From: Burkholderiales bacterium
GTDB taxonomy: Bacteria > Pseudomonadota > Gammaproteobacteria > Burkholderiales > Casimicrobiaceae
Assembly (NCBI GenBank): GCA_020853025.1
Contig: JADYZP010000071.1
Coordinates: 1-41,718, forward strand
Reading direction: 5' to 3'
Length of the DNA: 41,718 nt
Position numbers and translations under genes: made by a program
Notes under the pieces: model-generated
The model's database searches: none
Seen by the model: only the letters and a program-made list of their open reading frames with translations
Told to the model about the DNA's origin: nothing
In this document: positions 16,356 through 24,575 of the stretch, piece by piece
Position numbering within the stretch: position 1 is the stretch's first letter
How the letters are laid out: the number at the start of each line of letters is the position of its first letter

Positions 16356-17135
16356 TCAGGCCACCGTCCACGCGGCCAGGAAAGCCTTCCAGTGCGGTGC
16401 GTCCGACGCCGCCAGCTTGTCGCGCGCGAGTGCCAGCTCCTTCGCATATTCGCCCGCCGAAAGTTCACCGCGCATCAGGCGAAAGCGCTGGTATACGAGG
16501 TAGGTGTTGAGGACGTCGGTTTCGCAGTAGTTGCGCACTTCGGCGAGTTCGCCGCGCGCGACGGCAGCTGCGACTTGACTGCCGTCCATCCCGAGCTTGC
16601 CGGGAAAACCGCACAACCGCGCGATGGCGTCGAGTGGCGCGTTCGCTCTCGGCTGGTACATCGCCACCACGTCCATCAGGTCGAGGTGCCGCGTGTGATA
16701 GCGACCGAGGTAGCTGTTCCACTTGAAGTCGCGATCCTGATCGCCCCAGTCCCAGTACTTCTCGGCGACCACGCCGTGGATCAGCGCGCGATGATTGAGC
16801 ACCGGAAGGTCGAAGCCGCCACCATTCCACGACACGAGCTGCGGTGTGAAGCGCTCGACGCCGTCGAAGAAGCGACGGATGAGTTCCGGCTCCGGATCGG
16901 CGGGCTCGCCGATCGACCACAGCTTCAGGTCGTTGGCGGTGCGCAGCGCGCACGCAATCGCGACCACCTGCTGCAGGTAGTGCTGCGCGAAGTCGCTGCC
17001 GGTCGCCACGCGCCGCTTCTGCGCGTACCAGTCGAGAACCCCGGCGTCGTCCAGTTCAGCGGGAAGATCCGAAATGCGGCGGATGCCCGAGACATCGGGC
17101 ACGGTCTCGATGTCGAAGACCAGAATCGGCGTCAT
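16356..17135 (-). CDS. Predicted 3'-5' exonuclease related to DNA polymerase B proofreading domain
   Basis: 259-residue stand-alone DnaQ-like exonuclease of the PolB-exo2 type (PF10108). ExoI motif is VFDIETVPD (residues 6-14). ExoII is SWNGGGFDLPVL and exoIII is NYCETDVLNTYLVYQRF, giving the full D-E-D-D set. There is no polymerase domain. The ATG overlaps the cysM stop by 4 nt (17132-17135), so it is translated as the last gene of the cysM unit. It converges with the DUF1501 gene with a 22-bp gap and no obvious terminator. Likely acts on single-stranded DNA or RNA; the in vivo role of this family is not established to my knowledge. Confidence 0.85.
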   Translation of the reverse strand: MTPILVFDIETVPDVSGIRRISDLPAELDDAGVLDWYAQKRRVATGSDFAQHYLQQVVAIACALRTANDLKLWSIGEPADPEPELIRRFFDGVERFTPQLVSWNGGGFDLPVLNHRALIHGVVAEKYWDWGDQDRDFKWNSYLGRYHTRHLDLMDVVAMYQPRANAPLDAIARLCGFPGKLGMDGSQVAAAVARGELAEVRNYCETDVLNTYLVYQRFRLMRGELSAGEYAKELALARDKLAASDAPHWKAFLAAWTVA

Positions 17136-18022
17136 GCCGGGAAGACGCCGGTCGACAGGTAGCGGTCGCCGCGGTCGCAGACGATGAACACGATCACCGC
17201 ATCGCTGGATTCCCGCGCCATGCGCAGCGCGACCGCGCAGGCGCCGCCGGACGAGACGCCGCAGAAGATCCCTTCGTCGCGGGCGAGACAGCGCATCGTG
17301 TCCTCGGCCTCCTGTTGCGTGACTGGCTCGATGCGGTCGACGCGCCGCGCGTCGTAGATCCTCGGCAGATACGCTTCCGGCCATTTGCGGATGCCGGGAA
17401 TCGACGCCCCTTCCGCCGGCTGTACGCCAACGATCGCAATCGCCGGATTGCGCTCCTTCAGATACTTCGAAACGCCCATGATCGTCCCGGTCGTTCCCAT
17501 CGCCGAGACGAAATGCGTGACGAGCCCCTGCGTGCCGTTCCAGATCTCGGGACCGGTCGTCCGGTAATGCGCGAGCGGGTTGTCGGGATTGGCGAACTGG
17601 TCGAGGATCACCCCGCGGCCATCATCGCGCATGCGCAACGCCAGGTCGCGCGCACCTTCCATCCCTTGCGCCTTGGTCACCAGCACGAGTTCGGCGCCAA
17701 AGGCGGTCATCGACTGGCGACGTTCGAGCGACAGGTTGTCCGGCATGACCAGGATCATCCGGTAGCCCTTGGTCGCCGCGACCATCGCCAGCGCGATTCC
17801 GGTGTTGCCCGACGTCGCCTCGATCAGCGTGTCCCCGGGCTTGATGTCGCCGCGCATTTCGGCCTCGACGATCATCGACAGCGCCGGCCGGTCCTTCACG
17901 GACCCGGCAGGATTGTTGCCTTCGAGCTTGCCGAGTACCACGTTGGACGTCGCACCGGGCATGCGCTGCAGCCGCACCAGCGGCGTGCGACCGATCGTCG
18001 ATTCGAGAGTTGGATACATCAT
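17132..18022 (-). CDS. cysM: Cysteine synthase B (O-acetylserine sulfhydrylase) CysM
   Basis: PLP enzyme making cysteine from O-acetylserine and sulfide or thiosulfate (S-sulfocysteine). 296 residues from ATG 18022. PLP lysine is Lys43 in NPAGSVKDR, the phosphate loop is GTTGT (176-180), the substrate loop is SGNTG (71-75) and the C-terminal CGVSSGG is present. The CysM-type start YPTLESTIGRTPLVRLQRM argues for ATG 18022 or 18019. An in-frame ATG at 18049 adds nine residues and sits flush against a strong hairpin (18054-18085). The downstream exonuclease gene overlaps its stop. Confidence 0.92.
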   Translation of the reverse strand: MMYPTLESTIGRTPLVRLQRMPGATSNVVLGKLEGNNPAGSVKDRPALSMIVEAEMRGDIKPGDTLIEATSGNTGIALAMVAATKGYRMILVMPDNLSLERRQSMTAFGAELVLVTKAQGMEGARDLALRMRDDGRGVILDQFANPDNPLAHYRTTGPEIWNGTQGLVTHFVSAMGTTGTIMGVSKYLKERNPAIAIVGVQPAEGASIPGIRKWPEAYLPRIYDARRVDRIEPVTQQEAEDTMRCLARDEGIFCGVSSGGACAVALRMARESSDAVIVFIVCDRGDRYLSTGVFPA

Positions 18023-18053
18023 GGAGTGGTCGAAATGCGCTTCGCCCATTGTA

Positions 18054-18085
18054 ACCGTCGTCCCCGCGAACGCGGCGACGACGGT
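18054..18085. terminator. Strong hairpin between comEA and cysM
   Basis: ACCGTCGTC (18054-18062) pairs with GACGACGGT (18077-18085). One C-C mismatch follows, then CCGC/GCGG around a GAAC loop: 13 paired bases. There is no U-tract on either strand. It may attenuate read-through from comEA, stabilise mRNA ends or limit cysM expression. Confidence 0.5.
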
Positions 18086-18140
18086 CAGCAGGACGCCGAA
18101 GACGCGTGCCAGACACCGACGACGTCGTGACGATTCGCGC

Positions 18141-18509
18141 CTAGCGCGCCGGCTTCTTGTCGGCTCCGCGAACCTCGCCCTTGGCGGCCGGACCCGCAGG
18201 CTTGACCTCCCCCTTGCCCGGCGCCGTCGCGACCTTCGAGGTCGCCGGACCGACAGTCAGGTCGGGACGCAGCGCTTCCAGCCGTTTGGCGCCGATACCC
18301 TTGACGCTTTTCAGGTCATCGACCGTCCGGAACGGACCGTTTTGCGTGCGGTGGTCGATGATTGCCTGCGCCTTGGCCGGCCCGATGCCCGGCAGCGCGA
18401 CGAGTTCGTCCTTGGTGGCGGTGTTGATGTTGACCGCGGCCGCAGCCGCGAACGCGATGCCGACTTGCGCAACCAGTGCCAGCGCGAGCGCCTTCCAGAA
18501 ATGCTGCAT
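18141..18509 (-). CDS. comEA: ComEA-like helix-hairpin-helix DNA-binding protein
   Basis: 122-residue exported protein with one signal/anchor segment (residues 6-25, ending AAAAA) and a ComEA core: VNINTATKDELVALPGIGPAKAQAI, then VKGIGAKRLEAL. These are two HhH hairpins (39-50, 69-80) that bind the DNA backbone. In competent bacteria ComEA ratchets incoming DNA into the periplasm. A Lys/Ala/Gly/Pro-rich tail (90-122), predicted disordered and basic, extends beyond the usual end. ATG 18509 follows a perfect GGAGGA Shine-Dalgarno. Located between hldD and cysM on the same strand. Confidence 0.88.
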   Translation of the reverse strand: MQHFWKALALALVAQVGIAFAAAAAVNINTATKDELVALPGIGPAKAQAIIDHRTQNGPFRTVDDLKSVKGIGAKRLEALRPDLTVGPATSKVATAPGKGEVKPAGPAAKGEVRGADKKPAR

Positions 18510-18593
18510 GATGGTCCTCCTCGGATGGGTGGCGAATCCGTCGCGACGCCGCCGAAGCAGCACGCTGCATGGTGGTGGCGACGAGCGTCCACC

Positions 18594-19601
18594 TTAGTCG
18601 GATGCAGCGGGCATCGCCATCAGCCTTTCGACGTAGGCAGCGACCCCTTCCTCGACACTTGCCATTGGCGCGACGTAGCCGGCGGCGCGCAGCGCCGTCA
18701 GGTCGGCCTGCGTATAGCTTTGATATTTGCCGACGAGCGCGGATGGAAACTCGACGTACTCGACGACGCCCTGGTGCACCAGGTCGGCGAGCGCCTGGGG
18801 CGGCAGTCCCTCGGCGGCGCGGCAGGCGTTGACGACCGCAGCCGCCATCTCGTTGAAGGTCTGTGCGCGGCCGGAGCCCAGGTTGAAGATGCCGGAGCGC
18901 TCCGGGTGATCGAGGAAATGCAGGTTGACCTTCGCCACGTCGGCAACCGCGACGAAGTCGCGCCGCTGCTCGCCCGCCGCATAGCCGCCCGAGCCGGCGA
19001 AGAGGCGCACACGGCCGTCCGAGCGGTACTGCTGGAAGAAGTGGTACGCGACCGACGCCATGCGACCCTTGTGCTGCTCGCGCGGGCCGTAGACGTTGAA
19101 ATAGCGCAGGCCGACGACGGGCGCCGTACGCTCGGGCAGCATCCTCCTCACGTACTCGTCGAACAGGAACTTGGAGTATCCGTAGACGTTGAGCGGCGCC
19201 TCGTGCTCGCGGCGCTCGACGAACGTCGTGCCGGCACCGTAAACCGACGCGCTCGACGCGTACAGCAATGCAATATCGTTGTTCTGGCAGTGATCGAGCA
19301 GCGTGACCGAATAGCGGTAGTTGTTGCGCATCATGTAGCGGCCGTCGGCTTCCATGGTGTCCGAGCACGCACCCTGGTGCAGGATGGCCGAGATGTCGTC
19401 CTCGAAGTCACCCGCCGAAAGACGCAGAAGGAACTCGTCCTTGTCGAGGTAGTCGGCGATCTCGCAGTCGGCGAGATTGCGAAACTTGTCCGCCTTCGTC
19501 AGATTGTCGACCGCGATGATGCGGTCCTCGCCGCGATCGTTCAGCGCGCGCACGAGATTCGCGCCTACGAATCCGGCGGCACCGGTGACGACGATGTACA
19601 C
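18594..19601 (-). CDS. hldD: ADP-L-glycero-D-manno-heptose 6-epimerase HldD
   Basis: Extended SDR enzyme (335 residues) that converts ADP-D-glycero- to ADP-L-glycero-beta-D-manno-heptose, the precursor of the inner core of lipopolysaccharide. NADP-binding GxxGxxG is TGAAGFVG (residues 6-13) and the YGYSK motif gives the catalytic Tyr/Lys. LHQGACSDT and [19 protein letters not shown] are diagnostic of HldD. The start is GTG 19601, preceded by GAGAGGA at a good distance. It proves a Gram-negative, heptose-containing LPS. Lies 24 nt after alr and 84 nt before comEA. Confidence 0.95.
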   Translation of the reverse strand: MYIVVTGAAGFVGANLVRALNDRGEDRIIAVDNLTKADKFRNLADCEIADYLDKDEFLLRLSAGDFEDDISAILHQGACSDTMEADGRYMMRNNYRYSVTLLDHCQNNDIALLYASSASVYGAGTTFVERREHEAPLNVYGYSKFLFDEYVRRMLPERTAPVVGLRYFNVYGPREQHKGRMASVAYHFFQQYRSDGRVRLFAGSGGYAAGEQRRDFVAVADVAKVNLHFLDHPERSGIFNLGSGRAQTFNEMAAAVVNACRAAEGLPPQALADLVHQGVVEYVEFPSALVGKYQSYTQADLTALRAAGYVAPMASVEEGVAAYVERLMAMPAASD

Positions 19602-19625
19602 GATCGATTCCTCTCCGGCCAGTCG

Positions 19626-20720
19626 CTACAGTTCGAGGTCGATGCCGCCGACCTCGCTCGTTACATAAGGGACGCGCGGCGCTACCGCGCACAGCAGCTC
19701 GTAGCCGAGCGTGGCCGCCGCGCTCGCCACGTCGTCCACCGGCAGTCCCTCGCCCCAGAGCACGACCGGGCTGCCGACGCACGCGTCGGGAACATCACTC
19801 AGGTCGACCGTCAGCATGTCCATCGACGGGCGGCCGGCGAGCCGGACCTTCCTGCCGCAGACGAGCACGGGAGTGCCGTTGGGCGCATGTCGCGGATAGC
19901 CGTCGGCATAACCTCCTGCGATCACACCGACGCGATGCGGTCGCGACGCCGTGTACATCGCGCCATAGCCGACACTCTCGTTGGCCTTCAGTTCCTGCAC
20001 GGCGATCAGCGCGGAACGCAGCGTCATCACGGGCTTCAGGCCCAGCATGTCGGCGCTGTCGAAGGGAAAGGGCGTGGCTCCATAGAGCATGATTCCCGGT
20101 CGGATGATGTCACCACCGACTTCCGGAAAGCGCACGACACCCGCCGAGTTCGCGAGCGAGCGCGGATACGGCAATCCCTTGCACGCCGACTCCAAAACGG
20201 CCAGAGGCTCCGCGATGCCGTCGTCCTCGTCCGCGCGCGCGAAGTGCATCATCAGCCGCAGTGCGGCAACCGACGGCGATGAAGAAAGGCGCCGGCAGAC
20301 GTCGGCAACGTCGGTCGGCCGAAAGCCCAGCCGGTTCATGCCGGTGTTCACCTTGACGAAAACTTCGAGCGGCCGCGCAAGCGTCGCCGCTTCCAGCATG
20401 CGTATCTGTTCGTGGTCGTGCACGACGGTCGCGAGGCGCCGCTGCGCGAACTCGGGTAATTCGCTTTCGGCGAAAAAGCCCTCCAGCATCAGGATGCGCC
20501 GCGTATAGCGGCGCTCGCGCAGTTCGAAAGCGGCTTCGGGCTCGACAAGTGCGAGGCCATCGGCCGCCTCGAGCGCAGGCAGGACGCGGAACAGTCCATG
20601 CCCGTAGGCGTTCGCCTTGACCACCGCCAGTACCTGGGTTCGCGGCGCCAACTCGCGCACCCGCGCCAGGTTGCTGCGCAGCGCGGAGAGATTGATCTGG
20701 GCGTACAGCGGGCGGGCCAT
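19626..20720 (-). CDS. alr: Alanine racemase
   Basis: PLP enzyme interconverting L- and D-alanine for peptidoglycan; 364 residues from ATG 20720 (MARPLYAQINLSALRSNL). PLP lysine is Lys35 in VVKANAYGHG. The catalytic tyrosine of the partner subunit is in SVGYGAMYTASRP, and RPGIMLYG and AGGYADGYPR are family blocks. An upstream in-frame start (20741) adds MQRYARR, which lies outside the family alignment. Divergent from lplT over 236 bp; alr and hldD appear co-transcribed. Confidence 0.94.
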   Translation of the reverse strand: MARPLYAQINLSALRSNLARVRELAPRTQVLAVVKANAYGHGLFRVLPALEAADGLALVEPEAAFELRERRYTRRILMLEGFFAESELPEFAQRRLATVVHDHEQIRMLEAATLARPLEVFVKVNTGMNRLGFRPTDVADVCRRLSSSPSVAALRLMMHFARADEDDGIAEPLAVLESACKGLPYPRSLANSAGVVRFPEVGGDIIRPGIMLYGATPFPFDSADMLGLKPVMTLRSALIAVQELKANESVGYGAMYTASRPHRVGVIAGGYADGYPRHAPNGTPVLVCGRKVRLAGRPSMDMLTVDLSDVPDACVGSPVVLWGEGLPVDDVASAAATLGYELLCAVAPRVPYVTSEVGGIDLEL

Positions 20721-20753
20721 GCGGCGGGCGTATCGTTGCAAAAGGTGGGCGGC

Positions 20754-20770
20754 GCATGTGGCCTACATGC
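20754..20770. promoter_or_regulatory. GCATGT-N5-ACATGC dyad in the alr/lplT gap
   Basis: A perfect 6-bp dyad (20754-20759 with 20765-20770) lies 34 nt before the alr start. It could be an operator or the stem of a 5' leader hairpin. No regulator is known. Confidence 0.35.
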
Positions 20771-20792
20771 CGGCTGCGCCGAAGGTGCTCCT

Positions 20793-20822
20793 GCGCTGCG
20801 CGCGAAGCATTCAGCGCAGCGC
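20793..20822. repeat. 9-bp inverted repeat in the alr/lplT gap
   Basis: GCGCTGCGC (20793-20801) and GCGCAGCGC (20814-20822) flank a 12-nt loop. It is a stable stem, but in GC-rich DNA its meaning is uncertain. A TATAAA follows at about 20834 and TATAAC at about 20865, possible lplT -10 boxes. Confidence 0.35.
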
Positions 20823-20956
20823 GCAAAAGATGGTATAAAGCCCGGGCCGCGCGACTGCGCTCATTATAACCAACCGCGCATGCCGCACCCGACAAAGTCC
20901 GCGAGAAGACGGCATGGCGCGTTGCCCATGAGCGGCGGATCAAATTGCCCGAGGAC

Positions 20957-22225
20957 ATGAAGGCCGGCTTCTACACGATCATGGCGGCGCAGTTTTTCTC
21001 GTCGCTCGCCGACAATGCGCTGCTGATCGCGGCTATCAAGATGTTGCAGGATATCGACTCGCCGGAGTGGATGACGCCGGCGCTGAAGCAGAGTTTCGTC
21101 ATCTCCTACGTCGTGCTGGCGCCGCTGGTCGGCGCCTTCGCCGACTCGATGCCCAAAGGGCGTGTCATGCTGATCACCAATGGGATCAAGGTGGTCGGCT
21201 GCCTGATGATGATGTTCACGCTGCATCCGCTGGTCGCCTACGCGGTCGTGGGCTTTGGCGCCGCCGCGTACTCGCCGGCGAAGTACGGCATCCTCACCGA
21301 ACTCCTGCCGGCCAAACAGCTGGTCGCCGCCAATGGCTGGATCGAGGGGACGACCATCACGTCGATCGTCCTCGGCGCGCTGCTCGGTGGCGCGCTCGTC
21401 AGCCACAATGTCTCGACGATGCTGCTCGGTTTCGACCTGCCGATGATCGATACCGGCATCAATACACCGCCCGAAGCGGCGATTCTCGTCATCTCTGGTT
21501 TGTACGTGATCGCCGCCGTCTTCAACTGGTACATCCCCCATACCGGCGTCGACCACCGGGTCGCCAGCAAGAACCCCCTCTACCTGATCCGCGAATTCTC
21601 GCATTGCGTGGCATTGCTCTGGCGCGACAAGCTGGGCCAGATCACGCTGGCCACCACCACGCTATTCTGGGGCGCCGGCGCGACGCTGCAGTTCATCGTG
21701 CTCAAGTGGGCGAGCAAGGCGCTCGGCTTCGACCTGTCGCAGGCGACCTACCTGCTCGGCGTGGTGGCCTTCGGCATCGGCTTAGGCGCCGTCATCGCCG
21801 CAAGGTCAATCTCGCTGCGCCAGTCCGTGACGGTGCTGCCGGTCGGCGTGGCGATGGGTCTCATCGTCATCTCTATGATCTTCGTCACCAACCTGCCGTT
21901 CGCGGTCGTGCTGCTGATCGCGATCGGCGGCTGTGCCGGGTTCTTCGTGGTGCCGATGAACGCGCTGCTGCAGCACCGCGGCCACGTGTTGATGGGCGCC
22001 GGACACTCGATCGCCGTGCAGAATTTCAACGAGAACATCGGTATTCTCGTGATGGTCGGGCTCTATACGCTGTTGATCCGTGAGGGTGTCAGCGTCAATC
22101 GCGCGATCGTGATGTTCGGGTTGTTCATGTCTGCCGCGACGCTGCTCGTGCTCTGGCGGCACATCCACAATCAGTCGAAGGGCGACTCGCTAAGGCTCAT
22201 CGCCGAGGAAGGCGACGGCCGGTAG
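20957..22225 (+). CDS. lplT: Lysophospholipid transporter LplT
   Basis: MFS flippase (422 residues, about 12 helices) that moves lysophospholipids across the inner membrane for re-acylation. Diagnostic start KAGFYTIMAAQFFSSLADNA, the AYSPAKYGILTELLP block and the NFNENIGIL block near the C-terminus are typical of LplT. ATG 20957 is preceded by GAGG at 5 nt; an in-frame TTG at 20945 is less likely. The acyltransferase Aas, often fused or adjacent, is not in this window. The protein is slightly longer than E. coli LplT, mainly in the loop after helix 6. Divergent from alr, convergent with the TPM-domain genes. Confidence 0.9.
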   Translation: MKAGFYTIMAAQFFSSLADNALLIAAIKMLQDIDSPEWMTPALKQSFVISYVVLAPLVGAFADSMPKGRVMLITNGIKVVGCLMMMFTLHPLVAYAVVGFGAAAYSPAKYGILTELLPAKQLVAANGWIEGTTITSIVLGALLGGALVSHNVSTMLLGFDLPMIDTGINTPPEAAILVISGLYVIAAVFNWYIPHTGVDHRVASKNPLYLIREFSHCVALLWRDKLGQITLATTTLFWGAGATLQFIVLKWASKALGFDLSQATYLLGVVAFGIGLGAVIAARSISLRQSVTVLPVGVAMGLIVISMIFVTNLPFAVVLLIAIGGCAGFFVVPMNALLQHRGHVLMGAGHSIAVQNFNENIGILVMVGLYTLLIREGVSVNRAIVMFGLFMSAATLLVLWRHIHNQSKGDSLRLIAEEGDGR

Positions 22226-22260
22226 CGCCTCCACCTGGATCCGAGCGCTGGCGCCGCCGA

Positions 22261-22776
22261 CTACAGGATGATCGGCCGGTCGGACAATTCGTTGCGCTGC
22301 GCGCCGCTGCGCGGCGAGTGCCGTGCCAGCAGCCCGGTGATCGCGGCGATGCCCTCGACCACACCATCGGCAAAGCGGCCGGCGCGAAACGCATCTTCCA
22401 TCGTGCGGCAGATCGCCTCCCACGCAGCTGCGCCGACCTGGGCGTGGATGCCGCGATCGGCGACGATCTCGACGTCGCGGTCCGCCAGCAGCAGGTAGAC
22501 GAGCACGCCGTCGTTGCGCTCGGTGTCCCAGACCCGCAGCAGACCGAACACCTCCAACGCGCGTTCGCGCGGCGACGCACCCAGCCATACCCGCGACAGC
22601 GGCAAGCCTGCCTCGACGGCGAAGCAGACCTGGCCCACGTGGTGCAGTTCGCCTTCGGCGATCGCATGTTCGATCCGCGCCAGTTGCTCCGGTGGAAACG
22701 CGCGTCGGACATCGCCGCGATCGGTGGCCAGATGCCGCCATAGACGACGCATCGTCGTTGGTTTTCGATCCGCCAT
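22261..22776 (-). CDS. TPM-domain protein (YgcG-family, cytoplasmic form)
   Basis: 171-residue protein without signal peptide. A TPM (DUF477) domain covers most of it: IEHAIAEGELHHVGQVCFAVE, the central VWDTERNDGVLVYLLLADRDVEIVADRGI, and CRTMEDAFRAGRFADGVVEGI near the end. The Asp-rich loop (TERNDG) is the metal-binding candidate of this fold. ATG 22776 is 2 nt after the stop of the preceding TPM gene, so translation is coupled. Third gene of the lemA unit. Function unknown; a role in envelope protein turnover is only suggested by relatives. Confidence 0.82.
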   Translation of the reverse strand: MADRKPTTMRRLWRHLATDRGDVRRAFPPEQLARIEHAIAEGELHHVGQVCFAVEAGLPLSRVWLGASPRERALEVFGLLRVWDTERNDGVLVYLLLADRDVEIVADRGIHAQVGAAAWEAICRTMEDAFRAGRFADGVVEGIAAITGLLARHSPRSGAQRNELSDRPIIL

Positions 22777-22778
22777 CG

Positions 22779-23699
22779 TCAGTTCCACCCGCCGGACGCG
22801 CCGCCCCCGCCGAAGCCTCCGCCACCGCCGGAAAATCCTCCACCCCCACCCCCGCCGCCCCAGCTACCGCCTGCCGGCGGCAGCCACACCCCGCCGCCGC
22901 GCCGCGTGAGCCCGCCGCCACCACCCGCGAACAGCATGATGAGCAACGCGACGACCGCGGCAAGCGCAGCGATCAGCAACGACCCGGCGACGATCCACGC
23001 GCCGGCAGCCACGACCCCCGCGCCCACCGTCGAGCCCAGCGCCCTGCCGAAAATGCGCCGGAGGATGCCGCCCATCACCGGCACGACGACAAACACGACG
23101 ATCAGCAACATCTCGATCGGAAAGCCGCCGGTGCGTGATCGCGATCCGGATGCCGGCTTGGCCGTCAACGGCTCGCCCTTGTCGACGACGGCGATGATCT
23201 GATCGACCCCGGCGTCGATCCCCTGCGCGAACTGGCGTTGCTCGAAACGCGGTGCGATGGTCTCGGCGATGATCCGGCGTGCCGTGGCGTCGGTGAGCAC
23301 ACCCTCCAATCCGTAGCCGACCTCGATGCGCATCTTCTTGTCGTCCTTGGCGACGAGCAGCAGCGCGCCGTTGTCCTGTCCCTTGCGACCAATCTTCCAG
23401 GCGTCTGCCACGCGGATCGAATACGACTCGATGGGCTCGGGCTTGGTCGTTGGCACGATCAGCACCGCGAGCTGGGTGCCTCGCTCGCGTTCCCACGCCG
23501 CGAGCTTGGCCTCCAGCGCCCGCTTCTCCGCGGGTGAGAGCGTCCCGGTCAGATCGCTGACCTGCTCCGAGAGCGGCGGGATCGGCATCAGGCCGTCGGT
23601 CCCGGCCTCCCATGCGTGTGCGAGCGGCGCCACGAGCGCGAGCGCGAACACGAGCACCGAGAACGCGTGTGCGGCGCGCGGCCACCGGAGCAGCGTCAT
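22779..23699 (-). CDS. Exported TPM-domain protein with Gly-rich tail (YgcG family)
   Basis: 306 residues. A signal peptide ends after AHA (about 29). The TPM domain (about 40-185) contains VSDLTGTLSPAEKRALEAKL, then the loop GQDNGALLLVAKDDKKMRIEVGYGLEG. Two to three membrane helices follow (about 195-270). A long Gly-rich tail ending SGGWN completes the typical architecture of membrane-anchored YgcG proteins. Preceded by lemA and followed by a second TPM gene, a conserved trio. Biochemical role unproven. Confidence 0.85.
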   Translation of the reverse strand: MTLLRWPRAAHAFSVLVFALALVAPLAHAWEAGTDGLMPIPPLSEQVSDLTGTLSPAEKRALEAKLAAWERERGTQLAVLIVPTTKPEPIESYSIRVADAWKIGRKGQDNGALLLVAKDDKKMRIEVGYGLEGVLTDATARRIIAETIAPRFEQRQFAQGIDAGVDQIIAVVDKGEPLTAKPASGSRSRTGGFPIEMLLIVVFVVVPVMGGILRRIFGRALGSTVGAGVVAAGAWIVAGSLLIAALAAVVALLIMLFAGGGGGLTRRGGGVWLPPAGGSWGGGGGGGGFSGGGGGFGGGGASGGWN

Positions 23700-23778
23700 G
23701 ACGGTGCGTTGCGAGAGTGAAGGTGGGCGCGGGAGGGGCGGCGGCAGAAACCGCCGGCGACCCGCGCAGCGGGATGCG

Positions 23779-24495
23779 TCAGTATCCCTTCTTCATCAGA
23801 TCCTGCACCGGGTCTACCGGCGCCTCCGCCTTCATGTTTGCCGGCGCCGCGGAGGTCTTGGGCGCCGGAGCGGGTACGGCGGGTGGCGCGGGTACCGCCG
23901 GGGTCTTGCCGAAATCGACCTTCGGCGGTGCGCTGATCGCGGCCTCATTTTCGACGGTGAAGTTGGGCTTGACGTCCATGCCGAACATCATCGCCGTCAG
24001 GTTGGTCGGAAACGAGCGCACTGTCGTGTTGTACGCCTGGACCGACTCGATGAACCGCTTGCGCGCAACGGTGATCCGATTTTCCGTGCCTTCGAGCTGC
24101 GACTGCAGGTCGCGAAACAGCGCATCGGACTTCAAGTTCGGATAGTTCTCGACGACCACCAGCAGCCGCGACAGCGCGCTGGTGAGTTGGCCCTGCGCTG
24201 CCTGGAACTTGGCGAAGGCCGCCGGGTCGTTGACCAGTTCGGGCGTGGCCTTGATCGCGCCGACGTTCGCGCGCGCATTGGTGACGGCGGTCAGCACGTC
24301 GGCCTCCTGCGCCGCGTAGCCCTTGACCGTGTTCACCAGGTTGGGCACGAGGTCCGCGCGGCGCTGATACTGGTTCACCACTTCGGACCAGGCGGCCTTG
24401 ATCCCCTCGTCCTGCCGCTGCAATTCGTTGTAGCCGCAACCGCTGAGCGAAACGACGGCAAAGACGGCGAGCAATGCGGCGAATTTCCTCAACAT
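23779..24495 (-). CDS. lemA: LemA family lipoprotein
   Basis: 238-residue LemA-fold protein. N-terminal lipobox VVSLSGC (Cys20) predicts lipidation. The helical core shows the family blocks YNELQRQDEGIKAAWSEVVN, YQRRADLVPNLVNTVKGYA and ENYPNLKSDALFRDLQSQLEGTENRITVARKRFIE, then YNTTVRSFPTN. A 40-residue Ala/Pro-rich linker and a charged end (DPVQDLMKKGY) are an extension beyond the usual LemA end. ATG 24495 follows GGAGGA. First gene of the lemA-TPM-TPM unit, separated from udg by an 80-bp hairpin-filled spacer. Confidence 0.9.
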   Translation of the reverse strand: MLRKFAALLAVFAVVSLSGCGYNELQRQDEGIKAAWSEVVNQYQRRADLVPNLVNTVKGYAAQEADVLTAVTNARANVGAIKATPELVNDPAAFAKFQAAQGQLTSALSRLLVVVENYPNLKSDALFRDLQSQLEGTENRITVARKRFIESVQAYNTTVRSFPTNLTAMMFGMDVKPNFTVENEAAISAPPKVDFGKTPAVPAPPAVPAPAPKTSAAPANMKAEAPVDPVQDLMKKGY

Positions 24496-24520
24496 GTGTC
24501 CTCCGGACGGAAAGCGCGCG

Positions 24521-24565
24521 GGCGAGCCTGCCCGCAATGGCGAATATGCGGCGGGCAGGCCCGCC
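24521..24565. repeat. REP-like long hairpin between udg and lemA
   Basis: 24521-24535 and 24551-24565 are 15-nt inverted arms differing at one position, separated by 15 nt. Each arm is itself partly self-complementary (GCGGGC/GCCCGC). This GCGGGC..GCCCGCC composition is that of dispersed REP-type intergenic elements. It occupies almost the whole gap and could act as a terminator or mRNA stabiliser. Confidence 0.6.
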
Positions 24566-24575
24566 TCGCAAGCGA

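Noticed and set aside
17769..20282. Plus-strand open frame of more than 800 codons
   Set aside because: Crosses the antisense of cysM, comEA, hldD and alr; no start signal and no recognisable domain.
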